Shown piece after piece: positions 43,101 through 51,039 of a stretch of DNA of 64,000 nucleotides (within the stretch, counting starts at the first letter, position 1; each line of letters starts with the position of its first letter). Below the pieces are notes generated by a model that made no database searches, was not told where the DNA came from, and saw nothing but the letters and a program-made list of their open reading frames with translations. Made by a program: the position numbers and the translations under genes. Source of the stretch: Marasmitruncus massiliensis (GTDB taxonomy: Bacteria; Bacillota; Clostridia; Oscillospirales; Ruminococcaceae); assembly GCF_900186535.1 (NCBI RefSeq), contig NZ_FYDE01000003.1, forward strand, positions 434,001 through 498,000, in the 5' to 3' direction.

Positions 43101-43790
43101 CCAGTGGAACCATCTGATCCAGTGGAACCATCTGATCCAGTGGAACCAGCGGAGCCTTCCAATCCCGGTTTAACCGAAGAGCAAAAACTGCAATTATATA
43201 ATGCGCTTAAAGATCTCAAAGATGATGTGGACTGTTATAAGAGCGACATGCGGGATGAGGCTGAAACATTGCTTGGTAAAGCAAACCTGAAAGCACTTTA
43301 TAGCGCAGATCAGGATATTTTGTCTAACCAATATGAATTGTTTATGCTCAAACCGGATGAATATACCAGCCCGTTTGCATCAGCTTTGAGAGTGGCAGAG
43401 TCCTCTGCGATGTTACTAGCAACAGTGGAATCGCCGATCGGTGCAGACGCTGAGAACCCATTTGATGGAACGACCTTTGATTTTGACTCCAATTACACTT
43501 ATACGGTAGTCATTTACTATTCTCGAAACACACCGTCAAATCCTGACGATGACGATGATGACGATGATGATGACAGCGACAACACTGTTTCAATCATCAA
43601 TCCTCGTGTCCCGCTGGCTCAGCTTCCCCAGGAAGAACTGGTAACCATCCTTGACCAGGATGTGCCGCTTGGCAATCTGCCGAAAACTGGTGGATCAGCT
43701 GAAAATGCGGTTGGCAGCCTTGGCGCAATGGCGATGGTACTGGGTATCCTGATGAAGATATTCGGAAAATCGCACAAAGACGATCAGTAA
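40146..43790 (+). CDS. large LPKTG-anchored surface protein with MucBP-like and DPVEPS repeats
   Basis: This 1,214-residue protein has a signal peptide (LLAAAMVFTLAPLNVFA). An InlB-like repeat unit follows (FVRKNNKATKPTGADLP-...-FLDGWYT). Next come one divergent and four near-identical 73-residue MucBP-like units (~205-565), then a unit with YTIEYYKDQELLDTMSEGL. A charged helical region (700-870), about 20 DPVEPS hexapeptides (~880-1000), a helical block and a poly-Asp run precede the sorting signal LPKTGG, a hydrophobic helix and a basic tail. It should be attached to the wall by a sortase. Repeat length is probably variable between strains. AGGAGAG precedes the ATG. Confidence 0.92.
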   Translation: MNVKKLLSTLLAAAMVFTLAPLNVFAENDVLWHPDDYGSLILTNKENHSILFNFLITVSIFVDGEKKISKDIVTGEYYHVKLRFDPASDYTGAVQYKYNGRSIQPNDWIDVSTLVSNFEVHLNEKKYTVDFVIAGDTSNPKPATQFVRKNNKATKPTGADLPTKIGHFLDGWYTNSGCIGSKFNFDDKINKDTFLYGRWIPMSNLGYTVNYYKDSISKANLLKTEPGTGTFGDGIPADLSKYAPVGYKTPGTRSGATTITADPRTNVVNVLYATKNTYGYTVNYYYDAIDSAHFIDDETGTGTFGDGIPADLTLHAPDGYATPGTRSGATTITADPRTNVVNVLYATKNTYGYTVNYYYDAIDSAHFIDDETGTGTFGDGIPADLTLHAPDGYATPGTRSGATTITADPRTNVVNVLYATKNTYGYTVNYYYDAIDSAHFIDDETGTGTFGDGIPADLTLHAPDGYATPGTRSGATTITADPRTNVVNVLYATKNTYGYTVNYYYDAIDSAHFIDDETGTGTFGDGIPADLTLHAPDGYATPGTRSGATTITADPRTNVVNVLYFKDESQTLPYTIEYYKDQELLDTMSEGLQVPAYAPYVESVSYANMPAGYVLDRNASTPLPFTVTPEDSAIKVYYVKDTVLEEGPIEVRHQYYLDQTTTPEGIVDKQYHDAISGQSIDTALWRAPAYQGRDYTYWKTEIWASEQQPKLTATDMKASLESVIPGWLTKRISDLKDALSNMSDEEIAEEVSKRENAVETLQAAFDKIIRAIQSENPDLDKETITEALENYKSTLKNGSTSEDEDSESVFLLKDSLKKLESIKEKYSITDKMGAEDSTELIELSSSLDLIIQDLANELGIEEELEDDEKENLEDNADSVEPSDPVEPSDPVEPSDPVEPSDPVEPSDPVEPSDPVEPSDPVEPSDPVEPSDPVEPSDPVEPSDPVEPSDPVEPSDPVEPSDPVEPSDPVEPSDPVEPSDPVEPSDPVEPSDPVEPSDPVEPAEPSNPGLTEEQKLQLYNALKDLKDDVDCYKSDMRDEAETLLGKANLKALYSADQDILSNQYELFMLKPDEYTSPFASALRVAESSAMLLATVESPIGADAENPFDGTTFDFDSNYTYTVVIYYSRNTPSNPDDDDDDDDDDSDNTVSIINPRVPLAQLPQEELVTILDQDVPLGNLPKTGGSAENAVGSLGAMAMVLGILMKIFGKSHKDDQ
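40961..41836 (+). repeat. four tandem 219-bp units in the surface-protein gene
   Basis: Equivalent sites at 41004, 41223, 41442 and 41661 are spaced by 219 bases (73 codons). By eye the units are identical at the DNA level. A diverged fifth copy lies just before. Such identity points to recent expansion or continuing homogenisation. Confidence 0.95.
42782..43147 (+). repeat. 18-bp tandem repeat encoding DPVEPS
   Basis: About 20 units of gaaccatctgatccagtg, identical apart from a few third-position changes (ccg for cca, gac for gat). It encodes a Pro/Glu/Asp spacer expected to be extended and wall-spanning. Confidence 0.95.
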
Positions 43791-43801
43791 TCAGTCAATC
43801 T

Positions 43802-43841
43802 AAAACAGCCTCCCTGCATTAAATCCGCAGGGAGGCTGTTC
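43802..43841. terminator. bidirectional terminator between the surface-protein gene and the SMR pair
   Basis: A 14-bp stem (aacagcctccctgc and its complement) with a 9-base loop lies between convergent genes. Confidence 0.85.
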
Positions 43842-43851
43842 CGTTTATTAT

Positions 43852-44193
43852 CTATCTTGCGGCAATGCAGATTCCAAGCACAATCAGACCGTATCCAAGT
43901 CCCTTTTTTAACGACAGCGGTTCATGAAACAGCAGAACACCGAAAAAGCCGATAAACAAGTAACTGGACGCGGAGAAAAGCGGGGCGACGCTCAGCGCAA
44001 TTGTACGGTATGCCAACACTGTCAGTAACGAAGACATCAGCATGAATGCATAGCCGCTGATGACATACCGGTTCAGATATTCTGTCAAAAAGCTTTTGCT
44101 GGGAAGACTGGCGGAGGTTTTCAGCAGCAACTGGCCGACGACCGCAAGGAATACGCCAAACAGATAAAGCAGCAAGCCGATTCTATGATTCAT
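43852..44193 (-). CDS. SMR/EamA-type small membrane protein, second of a pair
   Basis: This 113-residue protein has four helices: LLLYLFGVFLAVVGQLLLK, ISGYAFMLMSSLLTVLAY, SVAPLFSASSYLFIGFFGVL and GLGYGLIVLGICIA. It is a single drug/metabolite-transporter half with the family's loop EPLSLKKGLG. It overlaps the upstream partner gene by 11 bases, so the two likely form a heterodimer, as ArnE/ArnF do. Substrate is not known. Confidence 0.75.
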   Translation of the reverse strand: MNHRIGLLLYLFGVFLAVVGQLLLKTSASLPSKSFLTEYLNRYVISGYAFMLMSSLLTVLAYRTIALSVAPLFSASSYLFIGFFGVLLFHEPLSLKKGLGYGLIVLGICIAAR

Positions 44194-44527
44194 TGCTGAT
44201 CACTAGTCCGGCGCCCGCGGCAATGACTGCCGCTGAAAGCAGCAGCCGTGGGCTGATTGTTTCGCCGAAAAAACAGATGCCCCAAATGATGGACCATATA
44301 GCCGCCATGCCTTTGCCGGCATAAGCGGTTGTAATAGGCAGGCGCTTGAGCAGTTGCTGCCAGATCACCGCATAGATAGCCATGATGCAGAGCGTGAGAC
44401 CATAAAAGCACCAAAAGCTCCAGGAAAAAACCGGCTTGCCCGCGGCCAGTTTGCTGCATAATCCGGCAATCGAAAGAAGAAAGACATCTGCCTGCAAAAT
44501 CAGCAGTGCAATTTTTCTGGTTTGCAT
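44183..44527 (-). CDS. SMR/EamA-type small membrane protein, first of a pair
   Basis: ATG at 44527 has GGAGGG seven bases upstream. The longer frame to 44578 lacks a site. The 114 residues have four helices and the family end motif WGICFFGETISPRLLLSAAV-IAAGAGLVI. It is coupled to the next gene. The pairing with lipid-linked-sugar flippases such as ArnEF is structural analogy only. Confidence 0.75.
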   Translation of the reverse strand: MQTRKIALLILQADVFLLSIAGLCSKLAAGKPVFSWSFWCFYGLTLCIMAIYAVIWQQLLKRLPITTAYAGKGMAAIWSIIWGICFFGETISPRLLLSAAVIAAGAGLVISNES

Positions 44528-44545
44528 ACCTACCCTCCATATGCA

Positions 44546-44573
44546 AAAAGGAGCGGGACAAAGCCCCGCTCCC
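44546..44573 (-). terminator. terminator downstream of the thioredoxin-reductase gene
   Basis: Inverted repeat ggagcggg / ccccgctcc. On the minus strand it is followed by TTTTT. It ends transcription of the gene at 44587-45819 ahead of the SMR pair. Confidence 0.7.
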
Positions 44574-44586
44574 ATCACTCATTCGA

Positions 44587-45819
44587 TCAGCATTCTACCA
44601 GCTTTTCAATCGTTTCAACCGTGAGCGGACCGGTTACGCATTTTATAACCTTACCGCACTTCACGCATACGACGCAAGGGGTTTCGCTGACTCCAAGGCG
44701 GTTGGCGATTCCTTCCGACTTGTAAATATCCGCTTTGGTAACCTTGACATCTTCGGCATGTTTTTCTTCAAACTGCTCGATCACAGGCAGCAGCTCGCGG
44801 CAGACGGGGTCAACCGCGTTCCAGACATATACGATGCCCGGCTTATCACCGCTCATGATCTGATTTTGGAAGACCGCGCTTTCCGCGATATATTTCTCCG
44901 CTGAATAGCCCGCGATCGCTCCGTCGCCGACAGCGGTCGCGACCTGCTTGAGAAATTTGTCGCGCACATCGCCCGCGGCAAAAACGCCCGGAATTTTCGT
45001 TTCCATCTTTTCGTTGGTAATCAGGTAGCCGCCGCGGTTCATATCGACCATGCCCTTAAACAGCTCGGTATTGGGCAGATAACCGATAAAGATAAAGCAG
45101 GTGTCGACCGGAATGTCCGCAATTTCTCCGGTTTTTACATTTTTAAGCGCCACCGATTTCAAATGCTCGTCATCGCCTCTGAATTCATCCACAGTCGTGT
45201 TCCAAACGAATTCCATTTTGGGATTCTGCATGGCTTCGTTTTTTGCAATTTCATTGCAGTCCATGATGCCTTCGTCATGCATGACGGATACAATCACTTT
45301 ATTTGCAAATTTCGTGAGGAACATGCCTTCTTCAATTGCAGCGTCACCGCTGCCGATCACCATAACGGTTTTTCCGGTATTTGCGGCTGCGTCGCAGGTG
45401 GCGCAGAACGAGATGCCCTTGTCATAGAGATACTTTTCCTCATTCTTTGCGCCGGTGAGGCGGGGCTTTCCGCCCGATGCAAGAATCACAACCTTGCATT
45501 CATAACGGTTGCGGAAGGTTTCGACAGCTTTTACATCTCCTTCCAGGCTGACGGATTTTACATCGGTCAGTTTAAACTGGACGCCGAATTTCTTCGCCTG
45601 CTTGTGAAACAGCTCCATCAAGCCAATCCCGGAGTTTCCTTCCGGGAATCCGGGATAGTTTTCGATTTCGTTCGTATAGGTCGCAAGGCCGCCGACAAGG
45701 GCCTTTTCGATAATCAGTGTTTTCAAACGGGCGCGTCCGCAGTAAATGCCGGCGGTGAGTCCGGCGGCGCCGCCGCCGATAATCACAACGTCATATTGTT
45801 CCACCTTTTTTTCCATCAT
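44587..45819 (-). CDS. thioredoxin reductase fused to a thioredoxin-like domain
   Basis: This 410-residue protein pairs a flavin thioredoxin-reductase module (1-310: VVIIGGGAAGLTAGIYCGRA, active site FCATCDAAANTG, VMVIGSGDAAIEEGMFL, and GVFAAGDVRD) with a C-terminal thioredoxin-fold domain (~325-410, GIVYVWNAVDPVCRELLPVI). The appended domain lacks the CGPC pair. Only the Cys of DPVCRE remains, together with CVVCVKCGKVIKC further on. It might shuttle persulfide or mixed disulfide rather than a usual dithiol. Genes for YeeE and TusA just upstream on the same strand suggest a role in sulfur or selenium reduction. Confidence 0.85.
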   Translation of the reverse strand: MMEKKVEQYDVVIIGGGAAGLTAGIYCGRARLKTLIIEKALVGGLATYTNEIENYPGFPEGNSGIGLMELFHKQAKKFGVQFKLTDVKSVSLEGDVKAVETFRNRYECKVVILASGGKPRLTGAKNEEKYLYDKGISFCATCDAAANTGKTVMVIGSGDAAIEEGMFLTKFANKVIVSVMHDEGIMDCNEIAKNEAMQNPKMEFVWNTTVDEFRGDDEHLKSVALKNVKTGEIADIPVDTCFIFIGYLPNTELFKGMVDMNRGGYLITNEKMETKIPGVFAAGDVRDKFLKQVATAVGDGAIAGYSAEKYIAESAVFQNQIMSGDKPGIVYVWNAVDPVCRELLPVIEQFEEKHAEDVKVTKADIYKSEGIANRLGVSETPCVVCVKCGKVIKCVTGPLTVETIEKLVEC

Positions 45820-45911
45820 AATACCTCCCGATTCTGTTTAAGGGTTGTTTTTGACAACACCCAATCAAGCCGTCGGCAGAAGGCCGACAACGATGTTTTA
45901 ATTTTGCTTTA

Positions 45912-45960
45912 TATAGACAGATGGAGGCCTTTGTCATCCAAAAGACCTCCATTGTCTATA
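45912..45960. repeat. inverted repeat between trxB-like and yeeE genes
   Basis: Arms tatagaca-atggagg and cctccat-tgtctata with an intervening 17-base loop form a hairpin without a T run. It may be a processing site or weak attenuator between two minus-strand genes. Confidence 0.55.
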
Positions 45961-45974
45961 AGCGAATAGCGGGA

Positions 45975-46535
45975 CTACATAAAAAATTTAGTCAGCAGCT
46001 TACTTCCGATAAACGCGCCCGCGAACAGGGAAACCGCGAACACCCAGCCGGACAGGGACATCGAAGCGATGCCGCTGAACAATGCACCAATGTTACAGCC
46101 GCCGGCAAGTCTGGCGCCATACCCCATCAGCAGTCCGCCGCAGACAGCCGCTACAATTTGACGTGCGGACTTGATTTTTTTGAATTTAAATTGCGAAGCC
46201 AGCAGAGTTGCCAGCAGAGCCCCGAAGATGATGCCGATATTCTGCCAGCTGCCGGTGTTGTTCAGAAAACCGTTTTCAAGCGTAGTCTGCGCGCTTGCAG
46301 AGGAAAAATAGTACCATTTATCCACATTGCCGCCAAACAGACGATACAGCCATGCTCCCCAGTTCGCAAAGGTGCCGGTTACACCCCACGGATTGCCGGA
46401 ATAAGCAAAAATAGCGATATTGAACAGCGCAAGCAAAACCGCGCCCGTCACATAGCTGAACGGATTTTTGAAAAACTGGATATAATACCGGTTTTTAGAA
46501 ATCTTTTTCCAGAATTCTTCCAAGTAAAATGACAC
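45975..46535 (-). CDS. YeeE/YedE-family sulfur (or selenium) channel, small form
   Basis: GTG start after AAGGCAGG. The 186 residues have about five helices, with the conserved MGYGARLAGGCNIGALFSGI (Cys in the channel) and LSGWVFAVSLFAGAFIGSKL. YeeE/YedE proteins, such as the thiosulfate transporter TsuA, pass reduced sulfur species through Cys-lined pores to cytoplasmic TusA-like partners. With the longer YeeE gene at 46856 it may form a two-part system. Confidence 0.85.
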   Translation of the reverse strand: MSFYLEEFWKKISKNRYYIQFFKNPFSYVTGAVLLALFNIAIFAYSGNPWGVTGTFANWGAWLYRLFGGNVDKWYYFSSASAQTTLENGFLNNTGSWQNIGIIFGALLATLLASQFKFKKIKSARQIVAAVCGGLLMGYGARLAGGCNIGALFSGIASMSLSGWVFAVSLFAGAFIGSKLLTKFFM

Positions 46536-46582
46536 CTGCCTTTCGAATCAGAATATAGTGCCATCCGATTACCTTCAGGCTC

Positions 46583-46813
46583 TTACTTGTTTTTCTCAAT
46601 GATCAGGTCCCATTCCCCGTCGTCAACTTCTTCTACTTCGACGTTGTAGCCTTCTTTTCTGGCCCAGTCGGGGATATTTTTCATTGCGCAGCTATGGTCA
46701 ATATGTACGGTCAGCACATCGCCGACAGCCATCGAAGCAATCTTTTTCTGGGCCTTCACCAGCGGGACGGGGCAAACCTCTCCTAAGCAATCAAGTTCAA
46801 ATTCAGCCATCAT
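46583..46813 (-). CDS. TusA-family sulfur-carrier protein
   Basis: ATG at 46813 has AAGGAGG upstream. The 76 residues carry ELDCLGEVCPVPLVKAQKKI (CPxP with active Cys) and a HSCAMKNIPDWARKEG helix. It lies between two YeeE genes, the usual partner relation: the carrier takes the sulfur brought in. The YedF-type selenium protein is a close alternative. Confidence 0.88.
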   Translation of the reverse strand: MMAEFELDCLGEVCPVPLVKAQKKIASMAVGDVLTVHIDHSCAMKNIPDWARKEGYNVEVEEVDDGEWDLIIEKNK

Positions 46814-46855
46814 AAAATCCTCCTTCAATTATATCAATCGTACAAGCAAATGGAC

Positions 46856-47548
46856 TTATTCATCATCGGTAATATGCAGTTTTTTGCGTTCCCAGAGATC
46901 TGCCGCGATATACAGGACAAAAATCAGCAGAAGCTGGAACACAACCGCGCCGAACCATCCGAATACGTCCGGCAGAAACACTTTTTTGCCGTTGGCCACA
47001 AAATTAACACTCCAGAAACCCATATCATGCGCTCCCCAGAGGGAACCGATGATAAAGAAAACGAGTGCGAGCGTGTTCACCGCAAAACCCTCGCCGACAC
47101 GCATCAAAGTTCCCGAAGCACAGCCTCCGGCGATGACCATGCCGATGCCGAACAAAACGCCTCCAAGAACAGTTGCAAAGCTGATCGGCTGGACAAAACT
47201 CTGGCCGGGAATCGGCTGGCCGCCCGCAAACGCGCTGTATTTGATTGCGGCGAAACCGATTGTCGAAACTGCAAAAGCAACCAGGACCGCTTTGGTCAGC
47301 GTGGTCGTTCCTGTCAAAACCGGGTCACGCATGGATGCTGTAAAACAAAACCTGGCTTTTTGCAGGATAAAACCAAAACAACCCCCGAAAACCCAGAACA
47401 TGGAAACCTGGCTGGAGCGGGAGCGAAGCAGGATACCAACCACAACCATCAGCACAAAAACAAGAAGCGCTACCGGGAGCTGGCTTTTTTTCGGTTTCCT
47501 CTTTGGTTTTGCAGGGCGCGGGGCCGCTTCTGTTTTGTTTTCTGACAT
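46856..47548 (-). CDS. YeeE/YedE-family sulfur (or selenium) channel, long form
   Basis: ATG at 47548 has AAGGAGGTA upstream. The 230 residues start with a Lys/Pro-rich cytoplasmic tail (RPAKPKRKPKKSQ). About six helices follow, with FGGCFGFILQKARFCFTAS and GIGMVIAGGCASGTLMRVGE as the Cys-bearing channel motifs. It is first in the minus-strand operon and divergent from the LysR gene at 47855. Confidence 0.88.
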   Translation of the reverse strand: MSENKTEAAPRPAKPKRKPKKSQLPVALLVFVLMVVVGILLRSRSSQVSMFWVFGGCFGFILQKARFCFTASMRDPVLTGTTTLTKAVLVAFAVSTIGFAAIKYSAFAGGQPIPGQSFVQPISFATVLGGVLFGIGMVIAGGCASGTLMRVGEGFAVNTLALVFFIIGSLWGAHDMGFWSVNFVANGKKVFLPDVFGWFGAVVFQLLLIFVLYIAADLWERKKLHITDDE

Positions 47549-47854
47549 CTCTGTACCTCCTTTGTTCAAGACTTGAAGCTTTCAAATAACGGTTTACTAT
47601 GCGTATGATTATAACATGTTGTTAATAAATTGACTATTTAATGTACTTATGCAATATAATGAGTTGTTATGGAATATCTGTCCGGCATAGCGGAGAATTG
47701 CCTGTATATGGGCTTTCTGCGCTGTCTGATATAAAATTATGATGACCGGCCAAGATTTATCCCAGGGGGTTTCTTCTTTTTTGGTTTGCTGGTATAATAA
47801 GATGCAATAGCAAATGTTAATTAATTATCACATAGATGGAAAGGGGCCGGCTCC
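47549..47854. promoter_or_regulatory. divergent region between yeeE operon and LysR gene
   Basis: A 306-base AT-rich region. It contains interrupted dyads such as ATAAC-atgtt-GTTAAT near 47612-47628, and TTGACT and TATAAT boxes on the plus strand whose spacing (19) is not ideal. LysR regulators usually bind T-N11-A dyads in such a place. Specific sites cannot be fixed by eye. Confidence 0.4.
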
Positions 47855-48754
47855 ATGCAGCTGGAACATATTATTCTGTTCAGCAAAATTGCAAATGAAA
47901 AAAGTATTTCCAAAGTCGCTGCCGCAAGCCATATTTCGCAGCCGGCTCTCAGCCAGCAGATGCAGCGTCTGGAGGAAGAGGTGGGACTCAAGCTGTTTGA
48001 ACGCAGCAACCGGGGGATAGAACTGACCGATGCCGGACGTGTCATGCAGAAATATGCGCATCAGCTCATTCGCTCCTATGAGAGCTTCCGGGAAGAAATC
48101 GACAACCTCCAGCACAACAGCGGAACCTACCGGATCGCCTCCACCTCCGTGGCGGGCAATTATACGCTCCCCTGCACATTGTTTAAATTGAAAAATAAGT
48201 TCCCAAAGTTCCAGTTCTCGCTCGCCTCCATGCCGTCGAAGGAGGTCGTCCGGCAGATTCTGGATGACCGGGCAGACGTGGGTTTTGTGGTGGGAACTGT
48301 TGAGGAACCGGGCCTTGTCTGTAAAAAGGCGTTTTCGGACGTCATTCATTTGGTAGCCGCAAAGGACTATCATGTAAAGGACCATATCAGCATCGAGGCG
48401 CTGGAAAAATATCCGCTGATTATGCTCAACGAAAATTTCAGCTCCTACCGCATGCTGCTCGACCAGATTAAAAATATGGGCTACAATATCGATGATTTTC
48501 AGGTGCTTTACCATCTGGACTCCACCGAGTCTGTCAAAGCCTCAGTCATCGGAAAATACGGCATGGCGTTCCTGCCGCATATGGCGGTAAAAAAAGAGCT
48601 TTACCTCCAGCAGCTGAAAATTGTGGAAGCGGACGATCTGCACCTGGTTTATGACGTTTCCATGGTGTATAAAACGAAAGACCCTTCTTCCAGCAATTTG
48701 ATCCGGAATGTCACCAAATATTTTGAGCATATCGTTAATTCTTCTATCTGCTGA
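47855..48754 (+). CDS. LysR-family regulator of the sulfur genes
   Basis: This 299-residue protein has an N-terminal winged helix-turn-helix (SKVAAASHISQPALSQQMQR, LEEEVGLKLFERSNRGIELT) and a C-terminal periplasmic-binding-like effector domain. Divergent placement from the YeeE-TusA operon and convergence with another TusA gene suggest control by a sulfur or selenium metabolite. In Firmicutes CysL/YtlI-type regulators play such a role. The ligand is unknown. Confidence 0.85.
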   Translation: MQLEHIILFSKIANEKSISKVAAASHISQPALSQQMQRLEEEVGLKLFERSNRGIELTDAGRVMQKYAHQLIRSYESFREEIDNLQHNSGTYRIASTSVAGNYTLPCTLFKLKNKFPKFQFSLASMPSKEVVRQILDDRADVGFVVGTVEEPGLVCKKAFSDVIHLVAAKDYHVKDHISIEALEKYPLIMLNENFSSYRMLLDQIKNMGYNIDDFQVLYHLDSTESVKASVIGKYGMAFLPHMAVKKELYLQQLKIVEADDLHLVYDVSMVYKTKDPSSSNLIRNVTKYFEHIVNSSIC

Positions 48755-48766
48755 ATCAACAGAAGA

Positions 48767-48997
48767 TTATTTCTGCAGCGGGACGCTTTTAGAAATATAC
48801 ATTTCAAATACCCCATTGACCGGTTCTTCCACCCGGAGGTTCAGTTTCAGCTTTTTGCAGTAATCGGTGATATTTTCGCAGACACAGCTGTGATCGGTGA
48901 TCAGCTTAATCTGTTCTCCGTCCTTGAGCATACGGCACTGTTTCAGCTTCAGCATCGGCACAGGGCATATATCCCCCAGGCAGTCCAATTCGATCAT
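48767..48997 (-). CDS. second TusA-family protein
   Basis: ATG at 48997 has AAAAGGAGG upstream. The 76 residues carry ELDCLGDICPVPMLKLKQC (CPxP) and a DHSCVCENITDYCKKL segment with extra cysteines. It is convergent with the LysR gene and divergent from the aminotransferase gene. It is a paralogue of the carrier at 46583. Confidence 0.85.
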   Translation of the reverse strand: MIELDCLGDICPVPMLKLKQCRMLKDGEQIKLITDHSCVCENITDYCKKLKLNLRVEEPVNGVFEMYISKSVPLQK

Positions 48998-49063
48998 GGT
49001 TATACGCCTCCTTTTCACCAGTATATCATGCGGGAGACAAAAAGTATAACGGAAAGGAATTAC

Positions 49064-50191
49064 ATGGCAGTCTCATTTTACAGCCGGTTCATCCCGGAAG
49101 AAGAGCCGGCGCTGCTGCGTGGCGTACTGGAAAGCGGGCTCGTCACCGGCGGGGAATCCACACGCAGTCTGCAGTCGCTTTTTTTGCAGAGGTATCAAGT
49201 CCGGAACCTGTTTCTGATGCCTTCCTGCAGCCATGCCCTGGAAGCAGCCTGCCAGCTTCTGGAACTGAAACCGGGCGATGAAGTGATTTTGCCTTCTTAC
49301 AATTTCCCTTCGGCGGCCAACGCAGTATTGCTTGCCGGGGGGACTCCTGTTTTATGCGATATTGAACCTGATACCCAGACGCTCTCCCTGCGGGATGTGG
49401 CGGATAAACTCACACGGCGTACCAGGGCGGTGATTGCCGTTCATTATGCGGGGATTTCCTGCGATCTGGACACTTTGAGCACGCTGTGCGAACAGGCCGG
49501 CGTTTCGCTGATCGAGGATGCCGCGCAGGCGGTGGATTCCTTCTATAAAGATCGGGCGTTGGGCACGGTTGGGCGGTTTGGCGCGTACAGCTTCCACTAT
49601 ACCAAGAACTTCTCCTGCGGGGAGGGCGGCGCGCTGGTCTGTAAGGACAGCGACCGGCACAGCGCGGAGGTCTTTCAAAACAAGGGAACCAACAGAAACG
49701 ATTATTTGAGCGGGGTCTGTGACCGTTATACCTGGGTGGGAAAAGGGAGCAGCCCGATCATGAGTGAGCTTGGTGCGGCCGTGCTGCTGGGGCAGATGCA
49801 GCATGCGCAGGAGATTGCAGCGAAGCGGATGGCGGTTGTGAATGCCTATCACGCATCGTTGGAATTACTGGAAATGCGGGGGATGATCCGCCGCATGTGT
49901 TTTCCGGGCTACGCGCGCCCCAACGGGCATTTCTATTATGTCCGTTTTCCTGATACCGCTTTGCGGGACCGTGTGATAGCGGCTCTGCTGGCGCAGGGAA
50001 TCGACTGCAGAACCCACTATGTGCCGCTTCACATATCCCCGATGGGCAAAAAGCTCGGCTATGGGGAAGACGCCTGCCCGGAAAGCCGCGCAGCCTATGA
50101 AACTCTCCTGCGCCTGCCTGTACATACCGGAATGAAGCCAGAGGACGCCTCCTTCGTTTCGGAGCAGTTCAGCAAGGCGGCGGCTGGATGA
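49064..50191 (+). CDS. DegT/DnrJ/EryC1-family PLP sugar aminotransferase
   Basis: ATG at 49064 follows GGAAAGGA. The 375-residue product is of the WecE type: PSCSHALEAACQLLELKPGD-EVILPSYNFPSAANA, then DAAQAVDSFYK, PLP lysine in SFHYTKNFSCGEGGAL, and GNHFYYVRF-like ARPNGHFYYVRFPD. Such enzymes turn a nucleotide 4-keto-6-deoxy sugar into the 4-amino sugar. Overlap by 4 bases with the glycosyltransferase gene suggests an amino-sugar pathway. No nucleotide-sugar dehydratase is in the window. Confidence 0.88.
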   Translation: MAVSFYSRFIPEEEPALLRGVLESGLVTGGESTRSLQSLFLQRYQVRNLFLMPSCSHALEAACQLLELKPGDEVILPSYNFPSAANAVLLAGGTPVLCDIEPDTQTLSLRDVADKLTRRTRAVIAVHYAGISCDLDTLSTLCEQAGVSLIEDAAQAVDSFYKDRALGTVGRFGAYSFHYTKNFSCGEGGALVCKDSDRHSAEVFQNKGTNRNDYLSGVCDRYTWVGKGSSPIMSELGAAVLLGQMQHAQEIAAKRMAVVNAYHASLELLEMRGMIRRMCFPGYARPNGHFYYVRFPDTALRDRVIAALLAQGIDCRTHYVPLHISPMGKKLGYGEDACPESRAAYETLLRLPVHTGMKPEDASFVSEQFSKAAAG

Positions 50192-51039
50192 GCGCCCGGT
50201 TTGAGATCGGGGCGGTGATCCCCGTTTATAATTCCGAGCGGTCGGTGGAAGCGGTCGTGCGGGGTTTTCTTAACTTTGCGGACGATGCGGGGATTTCCTG
50301 CCGCGTTATGCTGGTCGATGACAAAAGCACGGACCGAAGCGCGGAAATTCTCGACCGTATGGCGATGGCGGACGGGCGGGTTACCGCGGTGCACCTGTCC
50401 CAAAACAGCGGGCAGCAGGCGGCGCTGCTCTGCGGGCTTGCGCTGGCGGCGGGGGATTGCCGGTATCTGCTCACCATGGACGACGACCTCCAGCATCCTG
50501 TTCAGGTCGCGGGGCAGCTTTACGCCAGAATACAGGAGGGGTATGATCTGGTGTATGCCATCCCGTACGGAGAAGAGCGCCCGCTCTGCCGCAAGGCGGG
50601 AAGCCTGCTGCGCGATATCCTGTTCAGTCTGTGTACCGCCAAGCCGCGCGGGGTGCGCGTCAGTTCCTTTCGGATGATGACCGCGGAGCTGGCGCAAAAA
50701 ATCTGCGCGGAGCACCGGCAGTTCATCTACCTGTCTGCTTCGGCGTTCCGCTATGCCCCCAAAACAGCAACCCTGTTTTACCGGCAGCAGAAGCGGGCCT
50801 ATGGTTCATCAGGCTATTCCCTGAGAAAATTAGCGGGCGTTTACGGCAATCTGTTCCGGTATTATACCGTGCCGGGCGCGCTGCTTTGCCCCAAAGGGCA
50901 GGGTGCACCTTATCAGATTGCGTCGATTGTGGAAAGAGGTGGATGTTATGGCGAGACTGATGGTTCTCGGCGGTTCCAACTGCCAGAGGAACGCGCTGAT
51001 TGCCGCGCGCAGGCTTGGACATCAAACCGTTCTGATTGA
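50188..51039 (+). CDS. family 2 glycosyltransferase, dolichyl-phosphate-sugar-synthase-like
   Basis: This 283-residue GT2 enzyme has GAVIPVYNSERSVEAVVRGF at the start, LVDDKSTDRSAEIL, then TMDDDLQHPVQ (DxD for metal and nucleotide sugar). It lacks the usual two C-terminal membrane helices. The last ~30 residues overlap the start of the ATP-grasp gene by 92 bases. This is unusually long, so the real end may be earlier with a lost stop. It probably places a sugar on a lipid phosphate (inference). Confidence 0.8.
   Translation: MSARFEIGAVIPVYNSERSVEAVVRGFLNFADDAGISCRVMLVDDKSTDRSAEILDRMAMADGRVTAVHLSQNSGQQAALLCGLALAAGDCRYLLTMDDDLQHPVQVAGQLYARIQEGYDLVYAIPYGEERPLCRKAGSLLRDILFSLCTAKPRGVRVSSFRMMTAELAQKICAEHRQFIYLSASAFRYAPKTATLFYRQQKRAYGSSGYSLRKLAGVYGNLFRYYTVPGALLCPKGQGAPYQIASIVERGGCYGETDGSRRFQLPEERADCRAQAWTSNRSD

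Noticed and set aside
42698-43219. CRISPR-like array of short repeats or Gly/Ser/Thr protein on the minus strand
   Set aside because: Units are contiguous 18-mers without spacers and keep the frame of the LPKTG protein. They encode DPVEPS.
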